Assembly (NCBI GenBank): GCA_048263775.1
Contig: JBLXDU010000006.1
Span: forward strand, 189,568-253,567
Source: UBA1479 sp048263775
GTDB lineage: Bacteria; Pseudomonadota; Alphaproteobacteria; Rhodospirillales; Casp-alpha2
Direction of reading: 5' to 3'
DNA length: 64,000 nt
The notes below the pieces were generated by a model. The model searched no databases. It was not told where the DNA came from and was given only the letters and a program-made list of their open reading frames with translations. Positions 50,725 to 60,012 of the stretch are shown piece by piece (position 1 is the first letter of the stretch; every line of letters begins with the position of its first letter). The position numbers and the translations under genes were made by a program.

Positions 50725-52239
50725 CTATCCCGCGAACTTCACGGCCTCTTCGGCCGCGCGGATCAGGGCGCGGGATTTGTTGATGCTTTCCTGATATTCC
50801 CCCTCGGGGCTGGAATCATGGACCACGCCGCCGCCGGCCTGGACGTACATGGTGTCGTCCTTGACCACGGCCGTGCGCAGCGCGATGCAGCTGTCCATGT
50901 CGCCGTCGGCGCCGAAATAGCCGATACAGCCGGCGTAGACGCCCCGTCGCACGTTCTCAAGCTCGTCGATGATCTCCATGGCGCGGACCTTGGGTGCGCC
51001 GGACACGGTGCCCGCCGGGAAGCCCGCGTACAGGGCGTCCAGCGCGTCCAGATCCGGCTTCAGCTTGCCTTCCACGTTGGAGACGATGTGCATGACGTGG
51101 GAATAGTTCTCGATATTGAATTGTTCGGTCACCGTCACCGTGCCCGTTTCCGCCACCCGGCCGACATCGTTGCGGCCCAGATCCAGCAGCATCAGGTGTT
51201 CGGCCAGCTCCTTCGGGTCGGTCAGCAGGTCGTTGGCCAGTTCCTGATCCTCGGCCGCGTCCTTGCCGCGCCGCCGCGTACCGGCGATGGGCCGGATGGT
51301 GACCTTGCCCTCGCGCACGCGGACCAGGATTTCCGGGCTTGACCCGACGATGGCGAAGCCGCCGAAATCCAGGAAGAACAGGAACGGCGAGGGATTAAGC
51401 CGCCGAAGGGCCCGGTAAAGTGCGAAGGGCGGGTAGGGGAAGGGAACGGAAAAACGCTGCGACAGGACGACCTGAAATACGTCGCCGGCCTTGATGTATT
51501 CCTTGCCCTTTTCGACCATGGCGTGGAATTCGCCCTGGGTCATGTTGGACGCGGGGGAAAGGTCCGGCACGTCGCTTTCCGGGTGGGCGCGCGCGGCCTC
51601 GGGCAAGGGGGTGTCGAAATCACCGACGATGCGGCGCAGCCGCTCCACGGCGATGCCGTAGGCGTTCTGCGCATCCACGCCGTCCCGGGGCCAGATGGGC
51701 GTGAACACGGAAATCACGTCCTTGATGGTATCGAATACGGCCATCACGGTCGGGCGGATGAACACGCCGTCGGGGATACCCAGGGTGTCCGGGTTGCCGT
51801 CGGGAATGTCTTCGACCAGACGCACCGTATCGTAGGAGGCATAGCCGACCAGCCCGGCGCTCATGGGCGGCAGGCCTTCCGGCAGGTCGATGCGGGATTC
51901 TGCGACCAGCGAGCGCAGCGACGCGATGGTCCCTTCGGTCTCGGCAACCGGGCAGGGGGTGAAGGCGTCGATATCGTCCAGGGCGTCGCGGTTGATTTCC
52001 GCCGTATTGCCCTGGCAGCGCCAGATCAGGTCCGGATCCAGGCCGATGAACGAATAGCGGCCGCGCACGGCGCCGCCCTCGACACTTTCGAGAACGAAGC
52101 TGTAGGGCTTGCCGCGCGCCAGCTTGAGGAACGCCGACACGGGCGTTTCCACGTCCGCGACCAGTGATGTCCAGAGAACCTGCGGTTCTCCACGCTCGTA
52201 AGCCGCGGCAAAACCGTCAAATGCGGGTTCGATCTTCAT
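50725..52239 (-). CDS. trpE: anthranilate synthase component I (TrpE)
   Basis: A 504-residue chorismate-using enzyme. N-terminal feedback-site region: SAFLKLARGKPYSFVLESVEGG, with the ES element of tryptophan binding. The catalytic half has VVLSQRFSVPF, GSSPEILVRVREG, PIAGTRRRGKDA, ELAEHLMLLDLGRNDVGRVAE, YSHVMHIVSNVEG and TVSGAPKVRAMEIIDELE. It is 25 bases downstream of ppiD. The deacetylase gene converges on it with a single base between the two stop codons. Confidence 0.97.
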   Translation of the reverse strand: MKIEPAFDGFAAAYERGEPQVLWTSLVADVETPVSAFLKLARGKPYSFVLESVEGGAVRGRYSFIGLDPDLIWRCQGNTAEINRDALDDIDAFTPCPVAETEGTIASLRSLVAESRIDLPEGLPPMSAGLVGYASYDTVRLVEDIPDGNPDTLGIPDGVFIRPTVMAVFDTIKDVISVFTPIWPRDGVDAQNAYGIAVERLRRIVGDFDTPLPEAARAHPESDVPDLSPASNMTQGEFHAMVEKGKEYIKAGDVFQVVLSQRFSVPFPYPPFALYRALRRLNPSPFLFFLDFGGFAIVGSSPEILVRVREGKVTIRPIAGTRRRGKDAAEDQELANDLLTDPKELAEHLMLLDLGRNDVGRVAETGTVTVTEQFNIENYSHVMHIVSNVEGKLKPDLDALDALYAGFPAGTVSGAPKVRAMEIIDELENVRRGVYAGCIGYFGADGDMDSCIALRTAVVKDDTMYVQAGGGVVHDSSPEGEYQESINKSRALIRAAEEAVKFAG

Positions 52240-52264
52240 GGATCCGCGCGTCCGACCGGCCGGT

Positions 52265-54193
52265 CTAGTTGGCCGCGGCCGGCGTCGCGCCGGGGTTCAG
52301 GATCTGGTTCAGAACGTCCTGATGGACGGTCACGCCCAGGTCCTTACGCAAAGCCCCCGCCAATTGCGTGACCAAGTCATCCTTCAGAACCGACGCCAGT
52401 TCCTGGCGCATCGTGTCGACGCCGGTTTTATCGGCGGCCGGGTCGGCCTGGGTGATGGATTTCAGGCGGGCGATGAAGTAGCCGCCATCGGCACGGGTTA
52501 CTTTGGCCTCGCCCATGTTCAGGGTGAAGATATCCTGCAACACCTGACCGGGAAGGTCCGACTGGCTGCGTGCCAAATAGCGTTTCAGGGCCTTGGTTTC
52601 CGCATAGGCGACCCCCGCATCGGCGGCGACGGCCTTGGCATCCTCGACCGTTTTCAGGCGTTCGGCCAACTGCTTGGCAAAGGCCAGGGCGGCGTCGCGC
52701 TTGCGTTCGGCCATGACGGCATCCTTGACCTGATCCTTGACCGTCTCGAAGGGGCGCACCGCCGGCTTGGTCACCTTGTCCACGCGCAGCACGAAAAAGG
52801 CATCTTCACCCATTTCACGAAGGGTGGAGTCGGCTCCTTCCTCAGTCTCAAAAGCGGAGGCGACGATGGCCTGGGCATTTTCCGGCAGGCCCGCCGCCGG
52901 CTTGCCGTCGAGGCCGTTACCGGTGGAATCCAGGGCGGCGATCTTCACCGCCTTGATGTTCATGGCTTCGGCCACCGCTTCGATGGAAAGGCCTTTGCCC
53001 AGGTCATCTTCCATGCGGTTGACCTGGGTGTAAAGCGCATCAATGGCGCGTTCATGGGCGATCGTGGCGCGCAGCTTTTCCTTGACCTCATCCAGGGTGG
53101 CGACGTGGGCGAGGGTGATCTCGCGCACCTTGACAATGTAGAACCCGATCCCGCCGGGGCCGGGCAGGGGCGCCGTTACGCCGCCCGCAGGTGTTGCGAA
53201 GGCCGCATCGGCAATTTCCGCCAGGACCTCGTCACGGGCCACGGTGCCCAGGTCCATGCCGGCTTCGTCCATGCCGGCGAATTCCTTGGCGACATCGACG
53301 AAGGCCCGCCCTTCGGACAGCGCCTTGGCCGCTTTGTCGGCGGCCGCCTGATCGGGCAGAACCATCTGCGACAAGGCACGTTTTTCCGGCGTGCCCAAGG
53401 TTTCGGCCTGTTCCTTGAAGGCCTTTTCCACATCGGCATCGGTCACGGCGGCGGCATCGGTCAGGTCTTTTGCGCTGAGCACGGCCAAGGTCACGGCACG
53501 GTATTCCGGCGCGGTGAAGGAGGCCGGATTGGCCTTGTGATAGGCGCGAAGTTCAAGTTCGGTCGGCTCGGTCGTGATCTGCGCCGCCGCGTCGGTCACG
53601 AACAGGGTTTCCGCGCTGCGGGTTTCTTCGCGGTAGCGATAGAAGGTTTCGGCCAGCACCTCAGGCGCCACGACACCGGCCTCGACCGTGTCGAGCAACT
53701 GGCCGCGGGCCAGTTCACGGCGCGCGCGTTCCAGGAATTCCTGTTCGGTCAGGCCGAACTGGTAGAGCATGTTCTGGAACTTCTGGCGGTCGAAGCCGCC
53801 GGCGCCCAGGTTGCTGCGGAACGCGTTGGAGGCGCGCACGGCATCGCGCACGATGTTGTCGGACACGGCGATGTCCATGTCATGAGCGGCCTTGGTCAGC
53901 AGGATATCGTTGATCAATTGGCCCAACACTGATTGCGGCAGGCCCAGAAGGCGCGCCGTTTCCGGCGTCAGTTGGCCGGCGAACCGGGGATTGAGCCGCG
54001 CCATCTCGCGGCGAACCTCGTTTTCCACGTCGCGGCGCGACAATTCCTTGCCGGCAACCTCGGCGACGGGCTGGTCGTCGGGACGGAACTGGACCATGTC
54101 TCCGATGCCCCAGGCGCCGAAACTGATGACGAGCAGGCCGAGGATGATCTTGACGACGAGTGAGCCGGTCTTTTCGCGAATTTGACGGAGCAT
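52265..54193 (-). CDS. ppiD: peptidylprolyl isomerase PpiD / SurA_N domain periplasmic chaperone
   Basis: A 642-residue protein with a single membrane anchor at about 13-32 (LVVKIILGLLVISFGAWGI) and a periplasmic body. A SurA-N-like chaperone domain is at about 35-240 (SRRDVENEVRREMARLNP, LPQSVLGQLINDILLTKAA). A parvulin-like domain is at about 270-380 (LSQMVLPDQAAADKAAKAL, IGFYIVKV), and a long C-terminal helical region follows. PpiD sits at the SecYEG exit and helps newly exported proteins fold. It leads into trpE on the same strand, a common alphaproteobacterial pairing. Confidence 0.93.
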   Translation of the reverse strand: MLRQIREKTGSLVVKIILGLLVISFGAWGIGDMVQFRPDDQPVAEVAGKELSRRDVENEVRREMARLNPRFAGQLTPETARLLGLPQSVLGQLINDILLTKAAHDMDIAVSDNIVRDAVRASNAFRSNLGAGGFDRQKFQNMLYQFGLTEQEFLERARRELARGQLLDTVEAGVVAPEVLAETFYRYREETRSAETLFVTDAAAQITTEPTELELRAYHKANPASFTAPEYRAVTLAVLSAKDLTDAAAVTDADVEKAFKEQAETLGTPEKRALSQMVLPDQAAADKAAKALSEGRAFVDVAKEFAGMDEAGMDLGTVARDEVLAEIADAAFATPAGGVTAPLPGPGGIGFYIVKVREITLAHVATLDEVKEKLRATIAHERAIDALYTQVNRMEDDLGKGLSIEAVAEAMNIKAVKIAALDSTGNGLDGKPAAGLPENAQAIVASAFETEEGADSTLREMGEDAFFVLRVDKVTKPAVRPFETVKDQVKDAVMAERKRDAALAFAKQLAERLKTVEDAKAVAADAGVAYAETKALKRYLARSQSDLPGQVLQDIFTLNMGEAKVTRADGGYFIARLKSITQADPAADKTGVDTMRQELASVLKDDLVTQLAGALRKDLGVTVHQDVLNQILNPGATPAAAN

Positions 54194-54386
54194 GGAAAAT
54201 CCTTCTGGGTTGCGCCCTTCTCCTTGGGGCGGCGCATCATAGAGGGGGCACGGAACGCCCGCAACACCACTTGGACGCCGATTGCGGCGCTATTCGGGCG
54301 GCTTGTCGATTGGCTTGCCGGGGGGCCTGTGTTAGAGGAGGCGCAGCAAGAGAAACCATCCGATACATCCAATACATAGGTGTGAC

Positions 54387-55154
54387 ATGAGCCAAGGGCG
54401 GACGCCGCTGATCGCGGGCAACTGGAAAATGAACGGCGGACTGGACGAGGTCGATTCCCTGGCCGGCGAACTGGCCCGGCGCATGACCGCACTGGACGGG
54501 CCGCCCGCCTTCGACATGGCGCTGTGCCCGCCGTTTCCGCTGCTGCCCATGATCGCCGCCCGAATCGAGGAAAGCGGCCTGGCGTTGGGCGCCCAGGATT
54601 GTCATGGCAAAGAGCAGGGGGCCCATACGGGCGACGTCAGCGCGACTCTGCTGGCCCAGGTCGGCTGCAGCTTCGTCATCGTCGGCCATTCTGAGCGGCG
54701 CACGGACCATCATGAAACCGACGCCCAGGTTGTGGAAAAGGCCCGGGCGGCGCAAGCGGCGGGGCTGTGCGCCATCGTCTGCGTCGGTGAGACCGAAGCC
54801 GAACGCGACGCCGGCCGCGCCGCCGAGGTCGTGGTCGGCCAGGTCGCGGGCTCCGTCCCGGAAGGTTCGAACCCGGATAATCTGGTCATCGCCTACGAGC
54901 CCGTGTGGGCGATCGGCACGGGCAAAACCGCGACGCCCGAGGATGCCCAGGAAATGCATGCGGCGATCCGCGCATCGCTGGCCGATCGGTTCGATGCGGA
55001 CGTGGCGGCCGGGGTGCGTATTCTCTATGGCGGATCGATGAAACCAGGCAACGCGGCGGAGCTTCTGGCCCTGGCCGACGTCGACGGCGGGTTGATCGGC
55101 GGGGCCGCACTGAAGGCCGATGATTTCTGGGCGATTGCCGAGGCCGTGGCGTAA
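54387..55154 (+). CDS. tpiA: triosephosphate isomerase
   Basis: A 255-residue TIM-barrel enzyme interconverting dihydroxyacetone phosphate and glyceraldehyde 3-phosphate. Catalytic residues are visible: lysine in GNWKMNG, histidine in IVGHSERRT, and glutamate in AYEPVWAIGTGKTAT, which includes loop 6. The phosphate loop LYGGSMKPGNA follows. It is divergent from ppiD; the start has only a weak TAGGTG ribosome site. Confidence 0.98.
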   Translation: MSQGRTPLIAGNWKMNGGLDEVDSLAGELARRMTALDGPPAFDMALCPPFPLLPMIAARIEESGLALGAQDCHGKEQGAHTGDVSATLLAQVGCSFVIVGHSERRTDHHETDAQVVEKARAAQAAGLCAIVCVGETEAERDAGRAAEVVVGQVAGSVPEGSNPDNLVIAYEPVWAIGTGKTATPEDAQEMHAAIRASLADRFDADVAAGVRILYGGSMKPGNAAELLALADVDGGLIGGAALKADDFWAIAEAVA

Positions 55155-55263
55155 GCGCGCAAAACGCCCTGGTAATCGGTCTTGCAACGCAGTAAAACGC
55201 GGCCCAACTGATTGGGGTCAGTGCGCGGGGCGACTGCGCACGGCCCGTTTGGAAGGAAGTTCG

Positions 55264-55596
55264 ATGCAAAACGTGATCCTGGTCATTCACCTGCTGCTGG
55301 CCATCGGCCTCGTCGGCGTGGTGCTGTTGCAGCGCTCCGAAGGCGGCGGCCTGGGCATTGGCGGCAGCGGCGGTGGCGGCGGCATGGGCGGTTTCATGAC
55401 CGGGCGCGCCACGGCGGACCTGTTGACCCGCACCACGGCGATCCTGGCGACCGCGTTTATGATCACCTCGCTTGTGCTGGCGATCATCGCTGCCCACGAC
55501 CGTAAGGCGGCGACGGGGTCGATTCTCGACCAGCCGGCCCAGACGGCGCCCGCGTCGAGCGAACCTGCGGCCCCTGCAGCCCCGATTGCCAAGTAG
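55264..55596 (+). CDS. secG: preprotein translocase subunit SecG
   Basis: ATG 55264 with GGAAGGAAG upstream gives 110 residues; the longer frame overlaps tpiA and is rejected. Two membrane helices (about 3-20 and 55-74) flank the conserved LLQRSEGGGLGIG and a glycine-rich loop with GGFMTGRATADLLTRTTAILA. The tail is rich in Ala and Pro. SecG speeds SecYE-mediated export. A strong terminator follows. Confidence 0.96.
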   Translation: MQNVILVIHLLLAIGLVGVVLLQRSEGGGLGIGGSGGGGGMGGFMTGRATADLLTRTTAILATAFMITSLVLAIIAAHDRKAATGSILDQPAQTAPASSEPAAPAAPIAK

Positions 55597-55634
55597 GGAA
55601 ATGGCAGGAATCCGCGACTCCCGGAACATCGATC

Positions 55635-55667
55635 AGAGGCGGGGAATTTCCCGCCTCTTTTCTTTTT
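55635..55667 (+). terminator. Rho-independent terminator after secG
   Basis: AGAGGCGGG (55635-55643) and CCCGCCTCT (55650-55658) form a perfect nine-base stem with a six-base loop, followed by TTTCTTTTT. It lies 38 bases past the secG stop and separates tpiA-secG from pyrG. Confidence 0.92.
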
Positions 55668-55700
55668 GCCCCACCAACCGTCAGTGTATTGTGTAGGCCC

Positions 55701-57329
55701 ATGACGCGGTTCATCTTCATCACCGGCGGCGTGGTCTCTTCCCTCGGAAAAGGACTGGCATCGGCGGCTCTCGGGGCCTTGCTGCAGGCGAACGGATTCA
55801 AGGTCCGTTTGCGCAAGCTGGATCCCTATCTGAACGTTGATCCAGGGACCATGAGCCCCTATCAGCACGGCGAGGTCTATGTCACCGACGACGGGGCAGA
55901 GACAGACCTCGACCTTGGCCATTACGAGCGCTTCACGGGTGTCGCCTCACGCCAGTCCGACAACGTGACCACGGGCCGTATCTATTCGGACGTGATCGCC
56001 AAGGAACGGCGCGGCGACTATCTGGGGGCCACCATCCAGGTCATTCCCCACGTCACCGATGCCATCAAGAACTTCGTGACCTCGAACCTGGAGGATGAAG
56101 ATTTCATCCTGTGCGAGATCGGCGGCACCGTCGGCGACATCGAAGGCCTGCCGTTCCTGGAGGCCATTCGTCAGCTGCGCAACGACCTGGGCCGCGACCG
56201 CACGATGTACATGCATCTGACGCTGCTGCCCTATATCCCGACGGCGGGCGAATTGAAGACCAAGCCGACACAGCACTCCGTGAAGGAACTGCTGAGTGTC
56301 GGGATTCAGCCGGATGTGCTGTTGTGCCGCGCCGACCGGCCGCTGCCCGAGGGCGAGCGCAAGAAGATTTCTCTGTTCTGCAACGTGGACGAGCGCGACG
56401 TCATCCCGGCACTGGACGTGGATACCATCTACCGGGTGCCGCTGGCCTACCACGCGGAAGGCCTGGATGCCTCCGTCTACCGCCATTTCAATATCGAGAC
56501 GGGGGAGCCGGACCTTAGCCGTTGGGAGACCATCGCCGAGACCGCGATCCGGCCCGAGGGCGAGGTGTCAATCGCCGTGGTCGGCAAGTACACGGTGCTG
56601 CCCGATGCCTACAAATCCCTGATCGAGGCGCTGACACACGGCGGAATCGCCAACAACGTCAAGGTCAACATCAAGTGGATTGAATCCGAAATTTTCGAGA
56701 CCGAAAGCGAAGCCCTGCATACCCTTGAGGACGTGCACGGTGTGCTGGTCCCGGGCGGCTTCGGTGAGCGCGGCTCGGAAGGCAAGATTTCCGCCGTCAC
56801 CTTCGCGCGGGAGCGCGGCGTTCCTTATTTCGGCATCTGCTTCGGCATGCAGATGGCGGTGGTCGAGGCGGCGCGTAACCTGGCCGGCATCAAGGGGGCG
56901 AGTTCGACCGAATTCGGCGAGGCCAAGGAGCCGGTCGTCGGTCTGCTGACCGAATGGATGAACGGCAACCAGCTGGAACAGCGCAAGTTGGGCGGCAACC
57001 TGGGCGGCACCATGCGGCTCGGCGCCTTTCCTTGCACCCTGCAGGACGGCTCGCGCGTTCGCGAAATCTATGCCGAACAGGACATTTCCGAACGTCACCG
57101 CCACCGCTACGAGGTCAATACGGAATATCGTCCGCGGCTGGAGGCGGCCGGCCTCAAGTTCACCGGCATGTCGCCCGACGGTCTGCTGCCGGAAATCGTT
57201 GAAATCCCCGATCATCCGTGGTTCATCGGGGTGCAGTTCCACCCGGAGCTGAAATCGAAACCGTTCGAGCCGCACCCGCTGTTCACGTCGTTCATCGACG
57301 CGGCGGTCAAGCAGGCCAGATTGGTTTAA
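55701..57329 (+). CDS. pyrG: CTP synthase
   Basis: A 542-residue enzyme making CTP from UTP with glutamine. The synthetase domain starts with RFIFITGGVVSSLGKG and has LRKLDPYLNVDPGTMSPYQHGEV and CEIGGTVGDIEG. The amidotransferase domain has the nucleophile in YFGICFGMQMAV and the terminal IGVQFHPELKSKP. ATG 55701 is the family start, but it lies only 33 bases after the secG terminator and lacks a clear ribosome site; a TATTGT at 55687-55692 could place the transcript start at or next to the ATG. Confidence 0.97.
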   Translation: MTRFIFITGGVVSSLGKGLASAALGALLQANGFKVRLRKLDPYLNVDPGTMSPYQHGEVYVTDDGAETDLDLGHYERFTGVASRQSDNVTTGRIYSDVIAKERRGDYLGATIQVIPHVTDAIKNFVTSNLEDEDFILCEIGGTVGDIEGLPFLEAIRQLRNDLGRDRTMYMHLTLLPYIPTAGELKTKPTQHSVKELLSVGIQPDVLLCRADRPLPEGERKKISLFCNVDERDVIPALDVDTIYRVPLAYHAEGLDASVYRHFNIETGEPDLSRWETIAETAIRPEGEVSIAVVGKYTVLPDAYKSLIEALTHGGIANNVKVNIKWIESEIFETESEALHTLEDVHGVLVPGGFGERGSEGKISAVTFARERGVPYFGICFGMQMAVVEAARNLAGIKGASSTEFGEAKEPVVGLLTEWMNGNQLEQRKLGGNLGGTMRLGAFPCTLQDGSRVREIYAEQDISERHRHRYEVNTEYRPRLEAAGLKFTGMSPDGLLPEIVEIPDHPWFIGVQFHPELKSKPFEPHPLFTSFIDAAVKQARLV

Positions 57330-57369
57330 ACAACACCTGGTCTAAGTCAGCCTTTTTAAGGAAACGCCC

Positions 57370-58206
57370 TTGTCCTCTTCGATCACCGTCGGCGACCTGA
57401 CCATCGGCAACGGCCTGCCGCTTGTGCTGATCGCCGGGCCCTGCGCGATGGAAAGCCAGAACCACGCGTTGGACATGGCGGGTGCCTTGAAGGAAATGAC
57501 CGACAAGCTTGGCATGGGGCTGATCTACAAGACGTCCTTCGACAAGGCCAACCGGACCAGTGCCAACAGCCCGCGCGGCATGGGCCTGGACAAGGCCTTG
57601 CCCGTGTTCGAGGCGGTGAAGAAACAGATCGGCTGCCCTGTACTGACCGATGTGCACGACGCCGGGCAATGCGCCGAGGCCGCGACCGTGGTCGACGTGC
57701 TGCAAATTCCGGCCTTTCTGTGCCGCCAGACGGACCTATTGCTCGCCGCCGGCGAGACGGGGGCCGCGATCAACGTGAAAAAGGGCCAATTTCTGGCCCC
57801 CTGGGACATGCAGAACGTGGTCGACAAGATCAAATCGACGGGCAATCAGCGCGTCATGGTTTGTGAGCGGGGGGCGAGCTTCGGCTACAATACCCTGGTA
57901 TCCGACATGCGCGCCCTGCCGGTGCTGGCCAAGACCGGCTGCCCCGTTGTGTTCGACGCCACCCATTCCGTACAGCAGCCGGGCGGGCAGGGCACCACGT
58001 CCGGCGGGCAGCGGGAATTCGCGCCCGTGCTGGCCCGCGCCGCCGTGGCCGTGGGTGTCGCCGCCGTATTCATGGAAACCCACGAGGACCCGGACAGTGC
58101 ACCGTCCGACGGGCCCAACATGATTCATCTAACCGACATGCCCGGCGTGCTAGAAACGCTCGCGGCGTTCGACCGGCTGGCCAAGGCCCATCCGGTTTCC
58201 CTATAA
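57370..58206 (+). CDS. kdsA: 2-dehydro-3-deoxyphosphooctonate aldolase (KDO8P synthase)
   Basis: A 278-residue enzyme joining arabinose 5-phosphate and PEP to make KDO 8-phosphate for the LPS inner core. Motifs: LIAGPCAMES, KTSFDKANRTS, TDVHDAGQCAEAA, FLCRQTDLL, NVKKGQFLAPWDM, FDATHSVQQPGG and METHEDPDSAPSDGPN. Start is a TTG at 57370 with AAGGAAA upstream. The pyrG-kdsA-eno order is widely conserved; kdsA links this region to the lipid A genes near 35-39 kb. Confidence 0.96.
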   Translation: MSSSITVGDLTIGNGLPLVLIAGPCAMESQNHALDMAGALKEMTDKLGMGLIYKTSFDKANRTSANSPRGMGLDKALPVFEAVKKQIGCPVLTDVHDAGQCAEAATVVDVLQIPAFLCRQTDLLLAAGETGAAINVKKGQFLAPWDMQNVVDKIKSTGNQRVMVCERGASFGYNTLVSDMRALPVLAKTGCPVVFDATHSVQQPGGQGTTSGGQREFAPVLARAAVAVGVAAVFMETHEDPDSAPSDGPNMIHLTDMPGVLETLAAFDRLAKAHPVSL

Positions 58207-58265
58207 CGCCCCGATCCTGATACCCCACCAGACGGCCCAGCGGGCCGACCTGACCGGAGAGAGAC

Positions 58266-59540
58266 ATGACTGCCATCATCGACGTATTCGCCCGTGAAAT
58301 CCTCGACTCCCGCGGCAATCCCACCGTGGAAGTGGACGTGACCTTGGAATCGGGTGTGCTCGGCCGCGCCGCCGTGCCGTCGGGGGCTTCGACCGGTGCC
58401 CATGAGGCCGTGGAACTGCGCGACGGCGACGATGCGCGCTACCTGGGCAAGGGCGTGTTGGCCGCCGTCGACGCCGTGAACGGCGAAATCTGTGATGCCC
58501 TGGCCGGTGCGGATGTCGAGGATCAGCTGTTCATCGACAATGTGATGATCGAGCTGGACGGCACGCCCAACAAGGCGCGGCTCGGCGCCAACGCGATCCT
58601 GGGCGTCAGCCTGGCGGCCGCCAAGGCAGCGGCGGAGGAGGCGGGCCTGCCGCTGTACCGCTATGTCGGCGGCGCCTTCGCCCGTGATTTGCCGGTGCCG
58701 ATGATGAACATCATCAACGGCGGCGCCCATGCGGATAATCCCATTGATTTCCAGGAATTCATGATCATGCCCGTGGGCGCGGACGATTTCCCCGACGCTC
58801 TGCGCATGGGGGCCGAGGTGTTCCATACCCTCAAGAAAGGCCTGGCCAAGGCGGGACACGCCACCAACGTGGGTGACGAAGGCGGCTTCGCGCCGAACCT
58901 GAGCAGCTCTGAAGAAGCGCTCGACTTCATCATGAAGGCCATTGCCGACGCCGGCTATGCGCCGGGCGAGGACGTGGTCCTGGCCCTCGACAGTGCGTCG
59001 ACCGAATTCTACCGCGACGGCAAGTACGTCATGGACGGGATCGGCAAGACCCTGGGCGGCGACGAAATGGCGCGGCTTTACCAGGATCTCTGCGCCAATT
59101 ACCCCATCAAGTCCATCGAGGACGGCATGGCGGAGGACGACTGGGACGGCTGGAAGGCCCTGACGGACGCCATCGGCGCCACGGTGCAGCTGGTCGGCGA
59201 CGATCTGTTCGTGACCAACCCGGTGCGTCTGGCCGACGGAATCGAAAAGGGCGTCGCCAATTCGATCCTCATCAAGGTCAATCAGATCGGCACCCTGTCG
59301 GAAACCCTGCAGACGGTCGAGATGGCCCATAAGGCCGGCTATACGGCGGTGATTTCCCATCGCTCCGGCGAGACCGAGGACACCACGATCGCCGATATCG
59401 CCGTCGCCACCAACGCCGGGCAGATCAAGACCGGGTCGTTGTCGCGCTCCGATCGGCTGGCCAAGTACAACCAGTTGCTGCGCATCAACGAGGATCTGGG
59501 CCCGACGGCGCGGTACAACGGCGCCGCGCTGTTTGGATGA
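58266..59540 (+). CDS. eno: enolase
   Basis: A 424-residue glycolytic enzyme making PEP from 2-phosphoglycerate. Motifs: REILDSRGNPTVEVDV, PSGASTGAHEA, NIINGGAHADNPIDFQEFMI, GDEGGFAPNL, SIEDGMAEDDWDGW, the catalytic lysine in LIKVNQIGTLSE, and SHRSGETEDTTIADI. It has GGAGAGAG before the ATG. Its product feeds the upstream kdsA (PEP-using) step as well as the pyruvate dehydrogenase genes downstream. Confidence 0.98.
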   Translation: MTAIIDVFAREILDSRGNPTVEVDVTLESGVLGRAAVPSGASTGAHEAVELRDGDDARYLGKGVLAAVDAVNGEICDALAGADVEDQLFIDNVMIELDGTPNKARLGANAILGVSLAAAKAAAEEAGLPLYRYVGGAFARDLPVPMMNIINGGAHADNPIDFQEFMIMPVGADDFPDALRMGAEVFHTLKKGLAKAGHATNVGDEGGFAPNLSSSEEALDFIMKAIADAGYAPGEDVVLALDSASTEFYRDGKYVMDGIGKTLGGDEMARLYQDLCANYPIKSIEDGMAEDDWDGWKALTDAIGATVQLVGDDLFVTNPVRLADGIEKGVANSILIKVNQIGTLSETLQTVEMAHKAGYTAVISHRSGETEDTTIADIAVATNAGQIKTGSLSRSDRLAKYNQLLRINEDLGPTARYNGAALFG

Positions 59541-59573
59541 TCTGCGTTAACCTTTTCGGATTTCCAAAGTACT

Positions 59574-59593
59574 GGAAAACAAAGGAGTTTTCC
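59574..59593 (+). terminator. hairpin after eno
   Basis: GGAAAAC (59574-59580) and GTTTTCC (59587-59593) form a seven-base AT-rich stem, 34 bases past the eno stop. There is no following T-tract. It may be a weak terminator, or a leader structure of ftsB. Confidence 0.3.
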
Positions 59594-59682
59594 GAGTCCT
59601 AACCGAAAATTAACCATCAATCCTTAGATTCGTACATGCCGATTCGCGGAACCGGCATGGGGAATACTGGGGAATAAAAACG

Positions 59683-60009
59683 ATGGCGACGCGCTTTGCC
59701 TCTCTGAAGAAGAAACTGGCCACGGCCCTGGGACCGACCCTGGGCATTCTGGCCTGCACCTATTTCGCTTATCACACCGTGCACGGCGACCGGGGCGTCA
59801 CGTCCCTGATGCTGATGCAGGACAAGGTCGCCGAGGCGCAGATCCTGGCCGACGACCTGAAGGCGCAGCGCGACGAATGGGAGCACCGGGTCGAACTGCT
59901 CGGCTCGCAGTCCCTCGATCTCGACATGCTCGAGGAACGGGCCCGCGTCATGCTGAATGTCGGCTTCGACCGCGATTACGTCATCTTCTTTACCAAGACG
60001 GGGGGCTGA
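59683..60009 (+). CDS. ftsB: FtsB/DivIC septum formation initiator family protein
   Basis: A 108-residue bitopic protein: short cytoplasmic tail, one membrane helix (about 15-31), then a coiled coil (LMLMQDKVAEAQILADDLKAQRDEWEHRV) and a C-terminal segment LDLDMLEERARVMLNVG that is the DivIC signature. It is a divisome protein bridging FtsL and FtsQ. Position between eno and the pyruvate dehydrogenase genes is the conserved alphaproteobacterial one. The start has GGGGAA upstream. Confidence 0.92.
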   Translation: MATRFASLKKKLATALGPTLGILACTYFAYHTVHGDRGVTSLMLMQDKVAEAQILADDLKAQRDEWEHRVELLGSQSLDLDMLEERARVMLNVGFDRDYVIFFTKTGG

Positions 60010-60012
60010 GCC

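Noticed and set aside
52238..53932. 564-codon open frame antisense to ppiD
   Set aside because: Gly/His-rich shadow frame, without supporting signals.
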